In this document: in pieces, positions 24,069-37,904 of the stretch
Position numbering within the stretch: position 1 is the stretch's first letter
How the letters are laid out: each line of letters opens with the position of its first letter
Position numbers and translations under genes: made by a program
Assembly: GCA_013400975.1 (NCBI GenBank)
Contig: WBMZ01010868.1
Coordinates: 154,904 to 218,903 of the forward strand
DNA: 64,000 bases
Reading direction: 5' to 3'
Source: Atrichornis clamosus
Taxonomy: Eukaryota > Chordata > Aves > Passeriformes > Menuridae
The notes under the pieces: model-generated
Database searches by the model: none
Told to the model about the DNA's origin: nothing
Seen by the model: only the letters and a program-made list of their open reading frames with translations

Positions 24069-27000
24069 TATTTGCAGAAGTTTTAGGGATTCTCTGAAAC
24101 CCAGGAACTCGACCGTATGTGCTAAAAGATCTGATCTCATCTCTACCCCTCGCCCCAGGGGTGTGTTTCACAGAACAGACCTCCAGCAGCTCTCCCGGCC
24201 ACCTCTCTGCTCCCCTTTCCCTGCACGTTCAGAGCCCTTCAGACACTCATAGAACAGAGGGAGCCAAGAGTTGCCCACTGGCTAATGTAGGTGCAGATGC
24301 AGGCAAATGAAAACCCACTTGCATTGCATGCATCACTGGCCTGCTGCTACAATGCAGAGACAAAATCTTCACGACCATCTTCCACTCTCAATAACTTGCT
24401 GCAGCTTCAGGAGCCTGAAAGGTCAGGGTCACAAGCAGGTTCTTTCCAAAGCCGCCTTTGAGAGGGAAACGCAGTTTTGATTTATATCTACTTTGAATCA
24501 GTTCCAAAAGTCTCTCCACAAAAAACCCCAACAGTTTGGTATTTCAGTGACGGATCTCAGGTTTTAAGATACCAGGATGATTTGTGAAGGACTACCACAA
24601 CGCAGGGCCTACAGACGTACTTTGTTCAGAACTGCTAAACCTGGCTCACAGTTTAGACAAAAATAACCCTATTTAAAAAACTGTCAGAATATAAGGTTCA
24701 GAAATCTTTCAGTTTTTAGAAACCTAGCATTTTGTTAAGGTGAAGAACTCTCAATGCTCTATTTTAAGTTTCAAGAAAAGCAAGCTCTTGAATTCTTAAT
24801 AAATATCATCCTTTGATTCACAAGGGAAGTATTCTCCTTTTATCCCCTTGTAATTCACAAAGAGGAAGGCATTCAGAATGTTTTCTTCCAAAATAGCATT
24901 CCCCTGGTTAACTAGATCAGAGGTCTGCCTACAAAAGTGATAATGAAACTGCAGAACTATTTCAGTACAAGCTCAGCTCCAATAAATTATGTGGCTACTT
25001 TAAATAGATGTAATGCATCAAACTAAAGTTCTCAATCTTATTTTAGCATAACACCATATTTCTAGAATATTTTATCCACTACTTATATATTAAACTTGCA
25101 GTTTAATTCAATATATGAAGGAAAACTATTGCAGGACTTTGCTATTCTTGCACAAAGCAAAGTGCAGAAGATGAAGTTCCTAGAAAGCAATGTGCTTATA
25201 AGAAAGCTAAGAACAGAGGACATTTTTGTCATTTATTTTGAGTTTGGGCTTGATCTTTTTGGCTTTTGCATCCCTTGAGTTTCCTCACAAGTAGACTTTT
25301 CCAAGTGCTCTTCCCATCCTGAGGCAAAACTCTGGTCCTTGGCAAGGGGATGGGTGCTGGTGTCTGCAATTCTTTACCCTGCAAACACCAGCAGTTTGAA
25401 AAGGGAGATATTGCTGCTGCTCCTTCTTTTCCAAGAACATACTACATGAAATTCTAGAGACAAGGAGCAAATCCTCATGCACAAGATGAAATTTGAACAA
25501 CTGTCTTTAAACCACACTTTGAAAACTGGCTGTCTGAAAGAGCAGAGGGGCAGGGCAGTTCAAGCTGTGAAAGTCTGTGAGCAAACCAGGAGCCAGGTGT
25601 GAACAGTGCAGAGCTGAACACTAACCATTTCCAAATGCAAACATGGAAAATACAAAGCCAAAAGGCATTCATTGAATTGGAAAAGAGGGTGTTTCTCAGT
25701 GAGCTTCACAAATCATCGTGCATCAGGGAGGTGACATTCACATCCAGAGCACATGAGGGTGGTGGGGGTGTTGTTTTGTTTTGAGAATTGTCATATTTCT
25801 CCTTGCAGTGGTCACAGCACACAGGGCTCAGAGCTTTGATGCTTCTATTTGACATAAAGGCTTCAGTACTGCCTACTGCCTTCCTCACTCACAAAACAGC
25901 CTTATGAAATCTGCTGTCGCCTTTCCTCCACCTCTTTTACACCACATACATTCATGGTCTGAATGTGGCTCTCAAAACTTCATGCCAATGAGCTAAAGGC
26001 AGTAACTTAAGACACATTGAGGGCTTTTAAAAATAATTTATTCGAAGCTAAACACCAGTGAAAATCTAAGGTCGCACAGGTTTAAGTAACAATTAGCAAT
26101 GAATATTTTGTTACTGAATTTAGCTTTTTTTTTCTGCTTGCAAAATATGTAGGAGTAAAAAGGTGTCAAATTCAGCATTACTTACTAATTTCTTTGCAAA
26201 GCATTAGATAGGATGATTGTTTTTAAACCTTAGGTGAAAATTTGCAGTGTACAAACTTTTAGGCATGCATCCCTGTCATGATTTTGTTACCAAAGAAAGG
26301 CAATACCAGTCAGCACAATACAGGACTCCTTCCCAACTATAATTTAATATATCTGTTGAATTCACTTCATAAAATATGAATATTGGAAATTAAGTTAGTT
26401 TTACATAAATGTGCCTGCTTCAAAAATACATATCCCTAGGCAGCCAATTTAAAAACAATTTTTCCTTTAATATTCTGAATGAAATGGCACTACTTTAGAC
26501 ATGTATTGTCAATATACATATCAAAAGCCTGTGCTTACTGAGTGCTTGAGAGTAATAGTTTCCAAAACAGACAGATTATAATTACCAGGCTGCTGATTCG
26601 CTTCGTCTAGCAAAAGTTATTGGGAAAAGACACACTGTTCTTCTTCCACGGTTTCCCCCTGGAGAACACGGACAGTTCAGTTTTGCTCAGCTTCTGGAGG
26701 CTTGTGGTGGTAGCTCTGGCAGGGCTCTCCCACTGCCTTCAGATGGGGAAACAGAGGCATCCCTTTCCCATGGCTCCTGCACAGCCAGCAGCCGAGGGAA
26801 TCCTGCTCCGGCTGCGTGTGAACCAGAAAGCCCAGACTTTAAACCAGGTCACCATGTCTGTGCAGGGATTCACACAACCTCTGCAGAGGCCTTTAAAACT
26901 GATCAGGACAAGAGCTCCTTGTGGCATCAGACAACTTGTACTCCACATGTCCCATCTTCCCTCTGCTGACGTCCTCTAAACTGTCAGTGACAAAGCCACT

Positions 27001-28010
27001 GGATACAAGAAGAGGGGTCATTCAAGAAGACGGGTTTCTCAAACAAGCTTTTCAAATCAATTCCAAATTATGGAAGTTTTTAAAAATAGGGTTCAATCCA
27101 ATTCAAACCAAAACCCAAGCGAAAGAAAGAAACTGAACAGGGGAACAAAAGACACACACCACCACCACCACCCCCCACCCCGAAACCAAAACCCAAACCA
27201 GAAAAACACAACTCACAATCCTGCTATTTGGCCTACTTCATGCTTATGCTTAAATTTAGTATCTAAGAAATTCATACTTGACCCATATTTAAATGATGGC
27301 AGTAATTTTAAGAGATGCTTTTTTGCATAAGCAGTAACATTCAGTCATTTGAAACGCACTTGGAGCTCAAAATGCATTCACTGGATTCTATTCACACAAA
27401 GTTTCTGAACTTTGTTCACAGCACTGGGCCTCTCCGTAAATGTAGGAGCACATGAACAGCCAGGAACACTTCTCCTGTCCTCTGTCACCACCCTGTGAGC
27501 TTCCTCAGCAGGACCACACATTCCCTTGACAGGAGCTGTCATTCTGAGCTGATGGGGAAATGACCCTCATGGTGTTTTATGGCTGCATGAAAACACTGTG
27601 AACACATAAAACCACAATTGTCTTTCTCTGCAAGTGAGCACTCAAAGCAGATGAATTGCGTGGATTCTGACTCAGAGCTCTGCTCCAGAATGCTGACCTT
27701 CACTTACATAGGCAAAGCTAAAAATGTGACATCTTTATATATGTTATGTACATGTGTAAGTGTTCACTCTGAAAACTTATTTTCAAGCTTGAAAATAGCC
27801 CTATGACCACAATATTTTTGATAAGGTTTCAGAAAAAGTCATCAGAGCCTTTTTGGCCTCTGACACAACAGAATGCAATTTCTCCTTCCAGAACATCAAT
27901 TTGCTTTTGCTTTGTCCCTTGTCACAGTGCTGGTCATAAGAAACCCCTGAGCATCAGTTCAGATAAACTCGCTAGAATACATTTATTTTGTCTCCAAAGA
28001 GGTAGGGGGA
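24069..28010. other. Noncoding sequence, no recognised gene
   Basis: Mixed composition. A GC-richer patch at 26640-26980 holds an unrecognised plus-strand open frame (26620-26979). An 8-bp perfect inverted repeat (AGTAACAA at 26085-26092, TTGTTACT at 26108-26115, 15-nt loop) lies in an AT-rich stretch with homeodomain-like AATTAG cores. A short (CA)4(CCA)n run occupies 27152-27180. Nothing else is supported. Confidence 0.5.
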
Positions 28011-28020
28011 AAAAAAAATA

Positions 28021-28097
28021 AAAGAAAATAAAAGAAAATAAAAGAAAATAAAAGAAAATAAAAGAAAATAAAAGAAAATAAAAGAAAATAAAAGAAA
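28021..28097. repeat. 10-bp minisatellite, 7.7 perfect copies of AAAGAAAATA
   Basis: The decamer AAAGAAAATA repeats without error seven times from 28021 to 28090 and continues for seven more bases. It is preceded by a degenerate unit, AAAAAAAATA, at 28011-28020. Perfect copies suggest recent expansion or homogenisation. The aromatic-rich minus-strand open frame (27934-28116) is an artefact of the repeat. Confidence 0.97.
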
Positions 28098-30745
28098 CCT
28101 CCCACCCTTTTACCAACTAGTAACTGATTCAGAACTCCAGGCCTTCACTGTTTTCTGGTGTGCTCCAAAGTATTCCAGCTTGCCCAGGGCACTTCTGACT
28201 CCCCACACCACAGGGCAGTGACACGGATGGCACATGTAGACCTGAGCATGGAGGGCATCCTGCTGCAGACTCCCCATCCTGCAGAATAAAACACTTCGAC
28301 TTCCTGCATCCAGATGTCTGCTATTTCACTCTGCACATCCAAGAACTAGAAACTTCTTCACGAGTTCTAGCTAGCTTCATGATCACACGTTGGCTATTAT
28401 AAACACTTTAATTTGATGTGATCTGACATTACTTTGTGCTCCATTCTGCTCTGACTTGCTACAAAGGATTTAGAAGGGTGTCTGACAAAGCATTAATTTA
28501 TCTGTTTTTATGCAAACAGAAACAGCAAACTTGCTTTTTCATGTGCTGGAATTAAATTCAACGTGATCATAAGAATATGTTAACATAGTAAAATCTCTGA
28601 TGAATAATTCAGGCTCTCAGGAGTGAAACACTGAAGGAGACAGTTTCAGATGACTGTGTTGACAGGCTCTGATGTCCAATATGTTCAGTGCAATAGAGAA
28701 TGAGTTGGAAAGCCCATGAATGTAATTTTTCTAGTTCATTTACTTCTCAGTAATAACAAAGGGCATCATGTATTCATTTAAATTCCATACTGGAGTGACT
28801 GGAACACTCATGCTAGAAATGAAAAGTGCATCACAATGACGTCAATACCCAGATGTAGGAATGAGTCAGTCGTGTGCTTCTAACCGAGAGAGCGTTGAGA
28901 GGAGTTAAGAAAAAATATCCCAGTATGACCACAATATTTACAATAAGAAGTCATGTGAGTTTTGTCCTCTGCTAGCAAGTTCAGATTGGTCTGAGATGCT
29001 TTCTCTAATGCCTTTAGGTACATGCTGGGCTCTGGCCAGGCTGTCCATCCATCTGTAAACACCAGTTAACTAACTCCTGTATTTGTTTACATGCAGCCTG
29101 TTATGCCTCCCAGGCTAAGATTTAATAAAGTCTAAAACAGCTTGCCTGGATCTCAAAGATTTTTAGTGTTGGCCCACTGACTCTGATTTTGCAAATAGAG
29201 ACCAAGGTGAATGCATTACAAACATGCACAGCAAAGCATTCAAGTTAAGCTTCTTTGTGCCAAACAAATCCTTGAAAGTTTTCCTCCCTCCCACAAGACA
29301 CTCAGTAGTCAAGATGATGGAATCAAAGGCATCATTTTAAATAATTTATAATTTATGTAATCACACACAGGTCTATTGAGCACAATTAACCTCCACTGCT
29401 ATATCTCTCAGAAAAAAAGAAAAAAACCCTTTCACTATTGCACTTCTAATTAGTAAATAGCAGATTTCTCTAATTGCTAGAGAAACAAAGCTCACCCGTC
29501 ACAGCAATAACCCCGCAGGTCGGCAGCACAAGGGAAAACAGGCAGCACAACAGCACTGCACAGACCTGACAGAGCACCCTGTTTTCACAACGAGGACACA
29601 TCACACGTCCCTTTATCACCTGCCTCAAAGTTTTTCCTTAAGTGGGGACATCTCAGAAGCTGATGAAAGCTCAGCGCTGTCAGCTCCCTTGTTTTCTCCA
29701 AGCTTCCTGGCCTTTCCCTGCAATCAACAAGCAAAGCAAAGCTATAAAATGAGGTGTGTGTTGCCCAACTGCCTCAAGTGCCCATCGGTGGCTGCTCAGA
29801 CAGAATAAACCTGTTCCCTGAGCACATTCAAAAAGAGATTTTCTCTGGGCTGCCCAGGACTCAAGGACCATCAGGCACGTTAATGGCATGGTGTTACCCA
29901 TCATAGCAAATAACTCTTTTGAAGGAGAAAACCAAGTCCCTTGCCCCCTTCTAAGCACTGTGAACTTCTCCCAGACAACCCACACTCATTCTGGTAACTT
30001 CTGCCACATGGGAGCTTCTTTCCATGTAGAAATTCCAAGGCTGAGCCAAAGCTGGCTGCAACAAGGCAGCTGGTTTGCAAAGTTCCAGCTCTCCTTTGGC
30101 TCAAAGTCAAATGCATACAGAAAATGAGTCACAAATCCCAAAGCTGAAGCACAGACCAGTGGTTTATAGGTTGGTGCAAGATAGAAGTCCCTACAGACTG
30201 GATTTTCAAAGGCATTTTGCCAATCAGTGCAATATTAAGAGGTAGCTATTGGCACCTCAAAGCCCTGGAAGGATCTGAAGGTCCAGCTTGGCAGCTGTCC
30301 ACATCAGTGCCCCATGAGAAACGTTTTTAACTTAGCCTCTCATACATAGAGTTGTCCTTCCAACACTGCAAAATTAAACTGCATCACAGCTGTAGTATAA
30401 AACTAATTAATGTTTTGACCATAAAACCATAACTCTGACAAAGATATTAAGATTTAAAATTACCTTTTGTATGATTTCAACAGGAGCTTATTATCAAAAT
30501 GTCAGGTGCAATCAATAACATTACCTTTTGGTATATCCCTGTGTACATGATTTATTTGCACTAATGTTCCATAATTACAGCTAATATAAAATGACTAATC
30601 AAATTCACGTTCTGACACTAGTTCCTCACAGATAACCCATCTGTATGCAACTTCCACCCTGTTTGCTATTTAACATATTTTTAAAAGCAGTTCCATGATC
30701 CTTAAATAAGCCAGTGAATCATGGTCCTTCATACAGACTTTTATT
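28098..30745. other. Noncoding sequence, no recognised gene
   Basis: AT-rich overall, with short open frames on both strands around 29680-30127. No domain, RNA motif or retroposon end is recognisable. Confidence 0.55.
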
Positions 30746-30755
30746 TGTGTGAGTG

Positions 30756-30789
<34 letters not shown>
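30746..30789. repeat. Self-complementary (TA)11(CA)6 compound microsatellite
   Basis: A GTGTGAGTG lead is followed by TA from 30756 to 30777 and CA from 30778 to 30789. Because GTGT sits left and ACAC right of the TA core, the tract is largely self-complementary and could extrude as a cruciform. Confidence 0.93.
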
Positions 30790-32369
30790 GAGAACTGACC
30801 AATGCTTTCTGTCTGCCCATCAAAATGTTTTACAAACTTGAAAACTTCACATCAGGTGAAGTGATTGAATATTTGACAAATAACAGAAAATAAGCCAGCT
30901 TCTACTTCCTTTCAGCTTGTGTCATTTATTTTATTGGATTACAGTTATTAGAAGCTGGGGGAGGAAAGTGGGCAGGAGAAGGGGGATTAGGTTTAGTTGT
31001 TCAGTCGACAATGTAACTTACTCATTTTGGCACGTACTGCAAAGCCTATTTTTACACAGCCCAGCACTCCACTCTCCCCAAGATGTGCCTTCACCCACAC
31101 ACCACTTGTGCACTGTACAAGTCACACTCCTTATGTAATGGCAACGTTTTGGAGTGGATCCACAGGCTTGTGCCAGAGCATGTGAAAAGGGGAGCAGGCT
31201 TGCAGAAAGGAACCAGCTGGAGGCTGGGACACGGGGCAAGAGGAGCTGGCTGGGTGGCTCCCAGCTGGGGGGCTGCTCATGGCTTTGAAGGTTCTCAACA
31301 AAAACCAAGATGAAAAGAATAAGCATGGCCAACACAACCTTGAGAGCACACATCAAAACCAGCCAGTATGGCATGCAAGGATTTAAAGCACAAAACTCAC
31401 TCAAAATGGCCAGTGGACTTTTTCGATCTTTTCTTTTTTTCCTCTTTTTAAAATCCCTCTCTGACAATACCATATCATGGTACTAGTAATATATTGCTAT
31501 AATTCTGTGCTTTGGAACCACGGACTTTTGCTCCCAACACATAAAAGTAAAGTTTAAAATTAAAGGGAATCTCTCCTTTTTACTATAATTTGAAAGCTAT
31601 AATTATAAAGCAGATATTTCAAACTTCAGTAAGTCACATGTCTTTCTCCCTCACATTATTTTAAAAAGGATCCGTTTAGAAGAGAAATTAAAACTAAAGT
31701 CAAACCAGTCAAACGAGGGGGTTTTTTGCAAAACTATATGCTGCTATTTCTCATGTGAAAATCCTAATAGGAATTTAAAACTAGCTTAAAGCCATTTTAC
31801 ATAGTGAAACGATGGTCTTGAGCAAATGTATATATTTCATATAACCATTTAAAACTGGGGATTTTTTCTTTCTTTTACATTGGTTAACAAACAAAAAAAT
31901 TACATCTCTATTTCAAAATTTTCATTAATTGCATTCTAGAGATCTTAAACTGTTCATACCCAGAAAACAAAATATTAAAATTACCTGTATTTGCCCTTAT
32001 GCATTACTGATATAAGAAACAGAAGGGAAAAAACCTATGTATACCAGCATAGAAAAATACAGAAAGATATTAGCCATCAAACTTATATGTCTTATAAAAT
32101 AACAAAGAGACTGGTGGAAGTGAAAAACTCAGGACCTCAAAGGTTGTAGGATGACTCTTTTCCCATTCCTCCAGGACACACACTGCAACCTGTTACTTGC
32201 CAGCTGCTGACTGCTCAGCAGCTCACACCAACTCATCAACTTCTCCACACAACTCCATGACTTCCAAAGGGTTTATATAGAGCAGATGAGATGCACGATC
32301 ATGTTGTCCACAATTACTCTGCAAATTACTGCCAACCAGATTCAGCACTGAATACATTTCAGAGAAAGG
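30790..32369. other. Noncoding sequence, no recognised gene
   Basis: A GC-richer patch at 31080-31300 gives open frames on both strands. The longest is minus 31018-31473, with a basic N-terminal run and one hydrophobic segment. I cannot assign it and the frame overlaps equally good frames on the opposite strand. The remainder is AT-rich with nothing recognised. Confidence 0.5.
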
Positions 32370-32800
32370 TCAGTTAAACATGCTAAAATATCTTTATTAA
32401 ATGATATAATAATTTAGATGACAAGCACAACAGACAGCTTTCAAGATTCCCCACAAGGAAACCAGAAGGCTTTGCTGTGCTATCTAGGGAAACAAATACA
32501 TACAAATAGCTAATAATAGTAAAGCAGAGTCATTGACTAATTCAAAAGATATAGTGGCTTTCCTTCCTACAGAGATTAAAATTATACAACAAAAATAAGA
32601 TAGTAACAGGCTAATTCCATCATCATCATTATTATTAGCCTGTACAGTTTATGCAAATGTTAACAAGGGTTGTCAAGACAGTTCGATGATAAAGCATATG
32701 CAGCAGACAGATTGGTTCAGTTTAGCATCTGAATTTACATTTTAGCTAAACAGAACAGTTTAAATATGAATTTCATTTGAATTATAATATAAAAAAGGAT
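32370..32800. promoter_or_regulatory. Possible conserved enhancer-like noncoding element
   Basis: AT-rich, repeat-free sequence dense in transcription-factor-like words: an exact POU octamer ATGCAAAT at 32651-32658, a TGTCAAGACA inverted half-site pair at about 32671-32680, TGATAAAG followed by the CATATG E-box at about 32687-32700, and several TAAT cores. It also contains the perfect hairpin at 32606-32643. What is seen is the motif density and the lack of repeats. That it is a conserved enhancer is inference only; without an alignment to chicken or other birds this is a guess. Confidence 0.25.
32606..32643. repeat. Perfect 10-bp inverted repeat with ATC/ATT-repeat loop
   Basis: ACAGGCTAAT at 32606-32615 is exactly complementary to ATTAGCCTGT at 32634-32643. 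The 18-nt loop is a short trinucleotide run (ATC units then ATT units). It could form a cruciform or RNA hairpin, but the loop is too large and the stem too short for a microRNA precursor. Confidence 0.9.
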
Positions 32801-35800
32801 TTTCATAAAACGACCTTGTTCCCTATAGATCTATATAGTTATTTCAGCAGATTTCTTTCTAAAAAGAGATGAAATGGGTGACATGAAAGTGAATGAGCCT
32901 GGCAAAGTCAACCTCAAATATTTTCACTTCACGCTCTGCTTTTCCCAGGGCCATGGAGAAGACTCAGCCATGTCTTGCTGTGGTGAGGCCCCACAGTGCT
33001 CCCAACTCATCCCTCCACAGAGCACCGGGGGCTGCCTGCTCGTCCAAGCCCTCGGGTGAAGGGACTCACCACGGAACGGCACCAAAGGACAGACGAGCCT
33101 CACACAACAAACCACAGAGCTCTGGTCGAAATCAGATCCGGATGTGCACTGGCACGAGCAAAGCAGCTTCTCAGTGCCCTGGATGGTGCCAGCACTGGCA
33201 CAATTCACCTGTTAGGGCTGATCCATGAACAAACAAGCTGGAAGTGGGCTCTGCTCTTTCTCGTGCCTTGAGGAGAGCCTGCTCTTTGCAAAGACTGAAG
33301 GAGCACAGAGACAGAGAAGAGGTGACCAGTGGGACGGAACCCTGGCCACTGTGAGCGCTGTCAAAGGGCTCCCAGGAGAGCTGCCATGGCATGGCAGGGC
33401 TCTTGAGAAACAACCCAGAGCCCAGTGGGGGCCTGTAGACCATAAAATATATTATTTTAAATTTTTTTTTACTCAATCTCAATAACTCTATTAGTTGCAC
33501 TAATGTCTGGGGTTTTTTCCAACCCTGTGGAGCAGTGCCAATATCCTCTAGGTCTGTTTTATATTTCTGCAGAAATCACAATATCTTCTAGAAAGTCTAG
33601 ACACAATTTTCACAATGTAAGCTCTGATTAGATGCCAATATTATTGTTTCCAGAATAGACATCTGTTGTCAACAAAGCAACACTGTGCATCTGGAACAAT
33701 TTAATATATTATTTGAATAAGATTTTAGTTTTAGATAAATACAAACTTAAGTTTATATCTGTAGAATTGAATGTAAGTTCAGTTCCATGGATATAGAAAA
33801 TCTGTCTGGTTCGGGCAAACAGAAATGCTGAAATGTTTTGTCATTTTATTTGAACTCCCTTGGAACAATATTGGTGTTGCCTCCATACACAAAGCACACT
33901 TGCAGAATACAGTCGGAATATAAGACGTGAAAACAACAAAAAATGACCTCAAAATGAAATCAATGACTTCAGCACTAATTATGGTGTCATGGAATGGCAT
34001 CAGTCTGTCAGCCAGAAAAAAAAGAATGTAAGGAAAAATAACCAGCTAACTGCAGCAATACTCAAAATGGAAGCACCTAAAACAAATGCAAGGTATTTTC
34101 ACACTGCCTCAGGAAATCAACAGAAGACTGTTCAAGTTGTGCCTCAGGACACGTGATATCTGTTGGCACAGGACGTCCCCAAACGACTCCTCTGCAGCAG
34201 CACAATGCTACGCTCACGCGCAGTTGCTGGTGCATTGAAGATCTTGTTTCCATAAGGTGTCTACAGCTGTTTTCCTAACACTCATTGCAAGCCTTCATAG
34301 TGTGAATGACATCACAGTATTAAATCTTTTTTCTTACTCTAACCGCGTAAAGGAATAAAATTCGTATTATGTGTGCTGGCACAGACACAGTCTGCATCTA
34401 CAGGTCATAAAAGCAACAAATCCGGTAAATTGTCATCACCCTTTTGCCAAGCAAAAATGAAACACATCATCACTTCCATAAAAAACAAATCTTCTAAGTC
34501 TTGAAAGTCAGTGCTGTATTTATATTAAAAGTGATCTAAGTATTAATCTTCACAGACAGCATGAATTTGAGAAAAAGGAGTAGGAATTTTAATTTGTATG
34601 CTACTGATAGATACTTAGCAACAGTTTAAAAGTATTCTGCACGTTTGCTGAATGTTTCTAGACAATTGCAATAGAAGTGTTGTATTACAATTCATTGCCA
34701 TATCCTGATCTGAAACTGTGTCCTTCACATAGTTGCCCCACTCCAAATATTTCCTTGTTAGGCTGGCTTTTTAGCAACAACAGCAGCAAGGAAGTAAAAA
34801 AAGGAAAACCAAGAAATGTTCCACTGTGCATTTCAGAGAGAATAAGGGAAAAGTGATCTTAAACAACAATCACAACCTATTGTAGAGCAAAGAGTACTCG
34901 TACATGAAAGTCCAGCAGGGAGCTGGGAGGGTATCATGGGCATGGAGACCCAGGCAAGCATTGACAACTAAATTCAACTGCAGAGCAGAGAAATCAAGAT
35001 CAACAGGTAGATGGGGGGAAAAAACCACAAACAAAAAAACAATCCTAAAAGAGCACACAGCTAAGAGGAAAGACTGGGAAAACATAATTAAGGAGGACAC
35101 CAGAAGCATGGAGAAACCCTTCTTATAGTAAGAAAGGTCATCTGCCATGCATAAGACTCTCCTGTCACTGAAGTTTGGCTGTGGCGTCATGGAGACATCT
35201 ACAGTGATTTTAAAATGTGTAATTCAGATGAGAAAGAAGAACACAGTTTAAAAAAAAAACAAGTTGCCAAACTCAAGGTGTTGATCTGGAAAAAGCATAT
35301 CTTAAATCACCACTCTCACCACTCAGCCAGGACAGTTCAGTTTGGTGACCACTCAGCAAACTATCCAGACTACAAAGCCACAGACGTTGTAAAACGGGAA
35401 GAGACACTCTGAATTTGAGATTTGTTTTCCTCCAGAGTGCAAAGATTTCCTATGATGGCAGATGCTTGCTAAGATTATTGTTTATTTAGTTGCACTAATC
35501 TTCTCTCTGAGATTTGCATTCACATTTTTATTTGTGGAAGAAAGAAGAATGGCATCTTTAAGAATAGAAAAAACAAAACAAATTCAGGGAATTTATTATC
35601 ATGGTCTGTTAACACAGACAGATATCTCAATAGCAAAGCAAGAAGAAGGCCTAAGGGAGGCACTTCACCATTTGAATTTTCAGGCTCAGTCTTCATTTGC
35701 AGGAGTTTGCTTTGGAAAAGCTTTTTGGAAAAAAAATTAGAAAGACACAGAAAGGAAGATTTGCTCATTAGCAATTCTTGCTGAGGCTGCATAAACCACA

Positions 35801-37407
35801 GATTTATAATGGCAATGTTTTCTGCTTCCACAGATATGACAAATATATAGCTTGTAATTACAAAAATGAGATATAACTAATGACACAGTTGAGTTTCAGA
35901 TAATGAGATGGTATCTTGGAAAGCATAATTAGAGGATCAAGGGTGAATTTGAGGCCATTTCAGTGCCACTGCTTTTCTAATGGTTCCCAGATTTCCATTT
36001 GTTGGTATAATAAAAACACTTGAGTTAAAACCCAGTAAAAATTCAAGTTGAGGTTTCTTCACATCTCTGAAAATCCTTCTCCATTGCACTGACTAAAGAA
36101 CAAGGGTGCAGAGCCAGTAAAAGAACTGGGGTGTGGCAGAAATTGCAGTGCCTGCCAAGGTGGAGAAATGACAGAGCAAAACCAAGGGAAAACAAGGAGG
36201 TGAGACCTGCAACACAGTACTACCAAAATCTACCTCATTTTCCAGCCCCCTTGAGGTGTCCTAGCACAGGAGCCCAAAGATGTTCAGCTGAGGCCAGGGG
36301 TGAAACCACACCACATTCAACAGTTACAGTAATCCGTGTGGTGCAAGTCCAAAATGCCCATTATTAATTGTTCAAAAACATGGGCAATGAAGACCAACCC
36401 TTTGAAAACTTATGGCAAGTCTGAATTACAATTGCTTTGCACAGTAAAAAAAACCAGCTGGAAACAGAAACTGAGATTACAAAACATCTTTCTGTGTGCC
36501 TTTACAAACTCAAAACTCCCAGTGACGTCCTGGTTTGGGGGAAGTCCAGCAGGACCACTTTGTACTCTGCACTGCACCATTCCTACAAAGGCAGCTCTAT
36601 TATTTTTTGTAAGTAAAATTTACTTTTCCTCTTGGCTGATGGGATCACTGCATACGGCAATTTATCTTCATCTGTAGAAACACTTCCTGACACTGTTTCA
36701 TGATGTGTCCTTTAAATGATGGCACTTTCCACTCTTCCATTATCTCTTTTGGCTGCACATCAGTGCTGCTTCACAGGGCTCTCATCCTGCTGTTCTTACT
36801 CAGGCAAGACTCCAGTGTTGCCTCTACCACTCCCATATGATCACACTCACTGCACACAGGAGACATTTTATTCCTTTGTTATTGAAAAACTAAGAGGGAA
36901 ACAGTTTTCTCTTTCCCACTTTACAGCATTGCATTCAAAAGCCACAAATACAAGCGTCTGCTTCTAAGTCCTTCCTCTTAGTTCCAGTGTCTTTCCGACA
37001 GTTCCTCTGGCATGGTGGGAGATTATTTTATTAATTTTCTGTATCAGAGACATTTTTTTACTATAAGGAGCTGGACTAAATCATCACCTAAGTGAACCAG
37101 AGAGCCTGCTTACAAACCCAAAGCTGTCCAGAGCAAGGGCTCTCTGTGTGCCTCGTGGCCAAGTACTGAGGGTACCCTGCTGGGTAGGAAACAGGTCTGA
37201 AAGCAACCCTGGGCTTCAGACAGAGGGAACCACTTCACCACAACATAAGGGAGAACAGGCTAGGACTGCTGTTAAGGGCAGCCAGTGTTTTTCAGGTGTG
37301 TGGATACCAGTATCTGAATGGTACTAATGATACCCAATATTCCCTCTCAGAGCATCCAGCCTGGTTCACTGCCAGTTTATTCCTTTCTGTCATTCTGCAC
37401 TCTGCAT
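32801..37407. other. Noncoding sequence, no recognised gene
   Basis: A GC-richer patch at 32930-33430 has open frames on both strands without recognisable content. The rest is AT-rich with scattered short open frames (for example plus 36336-36677). No RNA gene or retroposon end is recognised. Confidence 0.5.
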
Positions 37408-37428
37408 TCTCTCTCTCTCTCTCTCTCT
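37408..37428. repeat. (TC)n microsatellite, 21 nt
   Basis: An uninterrupted TC run, preceded by pyrimidine-rich sequence (CATTCTGCACTCTGCAT). Confidence 0.93.
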
Positions 37429-37904
37429 TACATATACTCAGACCCACTTTAACACATAAGTTGGCTAAAGACAACTGGGACAAATTTCAGCGACTACAAC
37501 TTTGCTGCTTGTGCCAAGCTCCCCTCCCCAGCTTCTTCTTTATAGTTTGAACAAATAGTTCCCAAATATTCAAATGGTTTTGTTTTGATCAACATTTAAT
37601 AAAAGTTTAATTAACTGAGAAAAGGGACAGGAGTGGGAGAATTATGAAAATGGAAACATTTTCTGTGAAACACAACTTATGTTTGAAGAGCCATATAAAA
37701 ACAGTCACTTCTTAAGAACAAGTTTTCTGCAGAAGAGTTCCTTTGTGACCCATTGAGAAAGCACAGATCTAGCAAATACATTATAGTCATTTTGCATGTG
37801 GTTCATTTCCCTGAATTTTCAAGCATAAATGAATCCATAAGGGGCAAAAAGTAACCTCACTGAAGAAGTCTAGAAGTATTTTGGACAGAATATTTCCTAT
37901 ATTA

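Noticed and set aside
27089..27099. GGTTCAATCC, resembling a tRNA B box
   Set aside because: There is no A box at the right distance and no acceptor stem; it lies in low-complexity AC-rich sequence.
27934..28116. Minus-strand aromatic-rich repetitive frame
   Set aside because: It is the translation of the AAAGAAAATA minisatellite.
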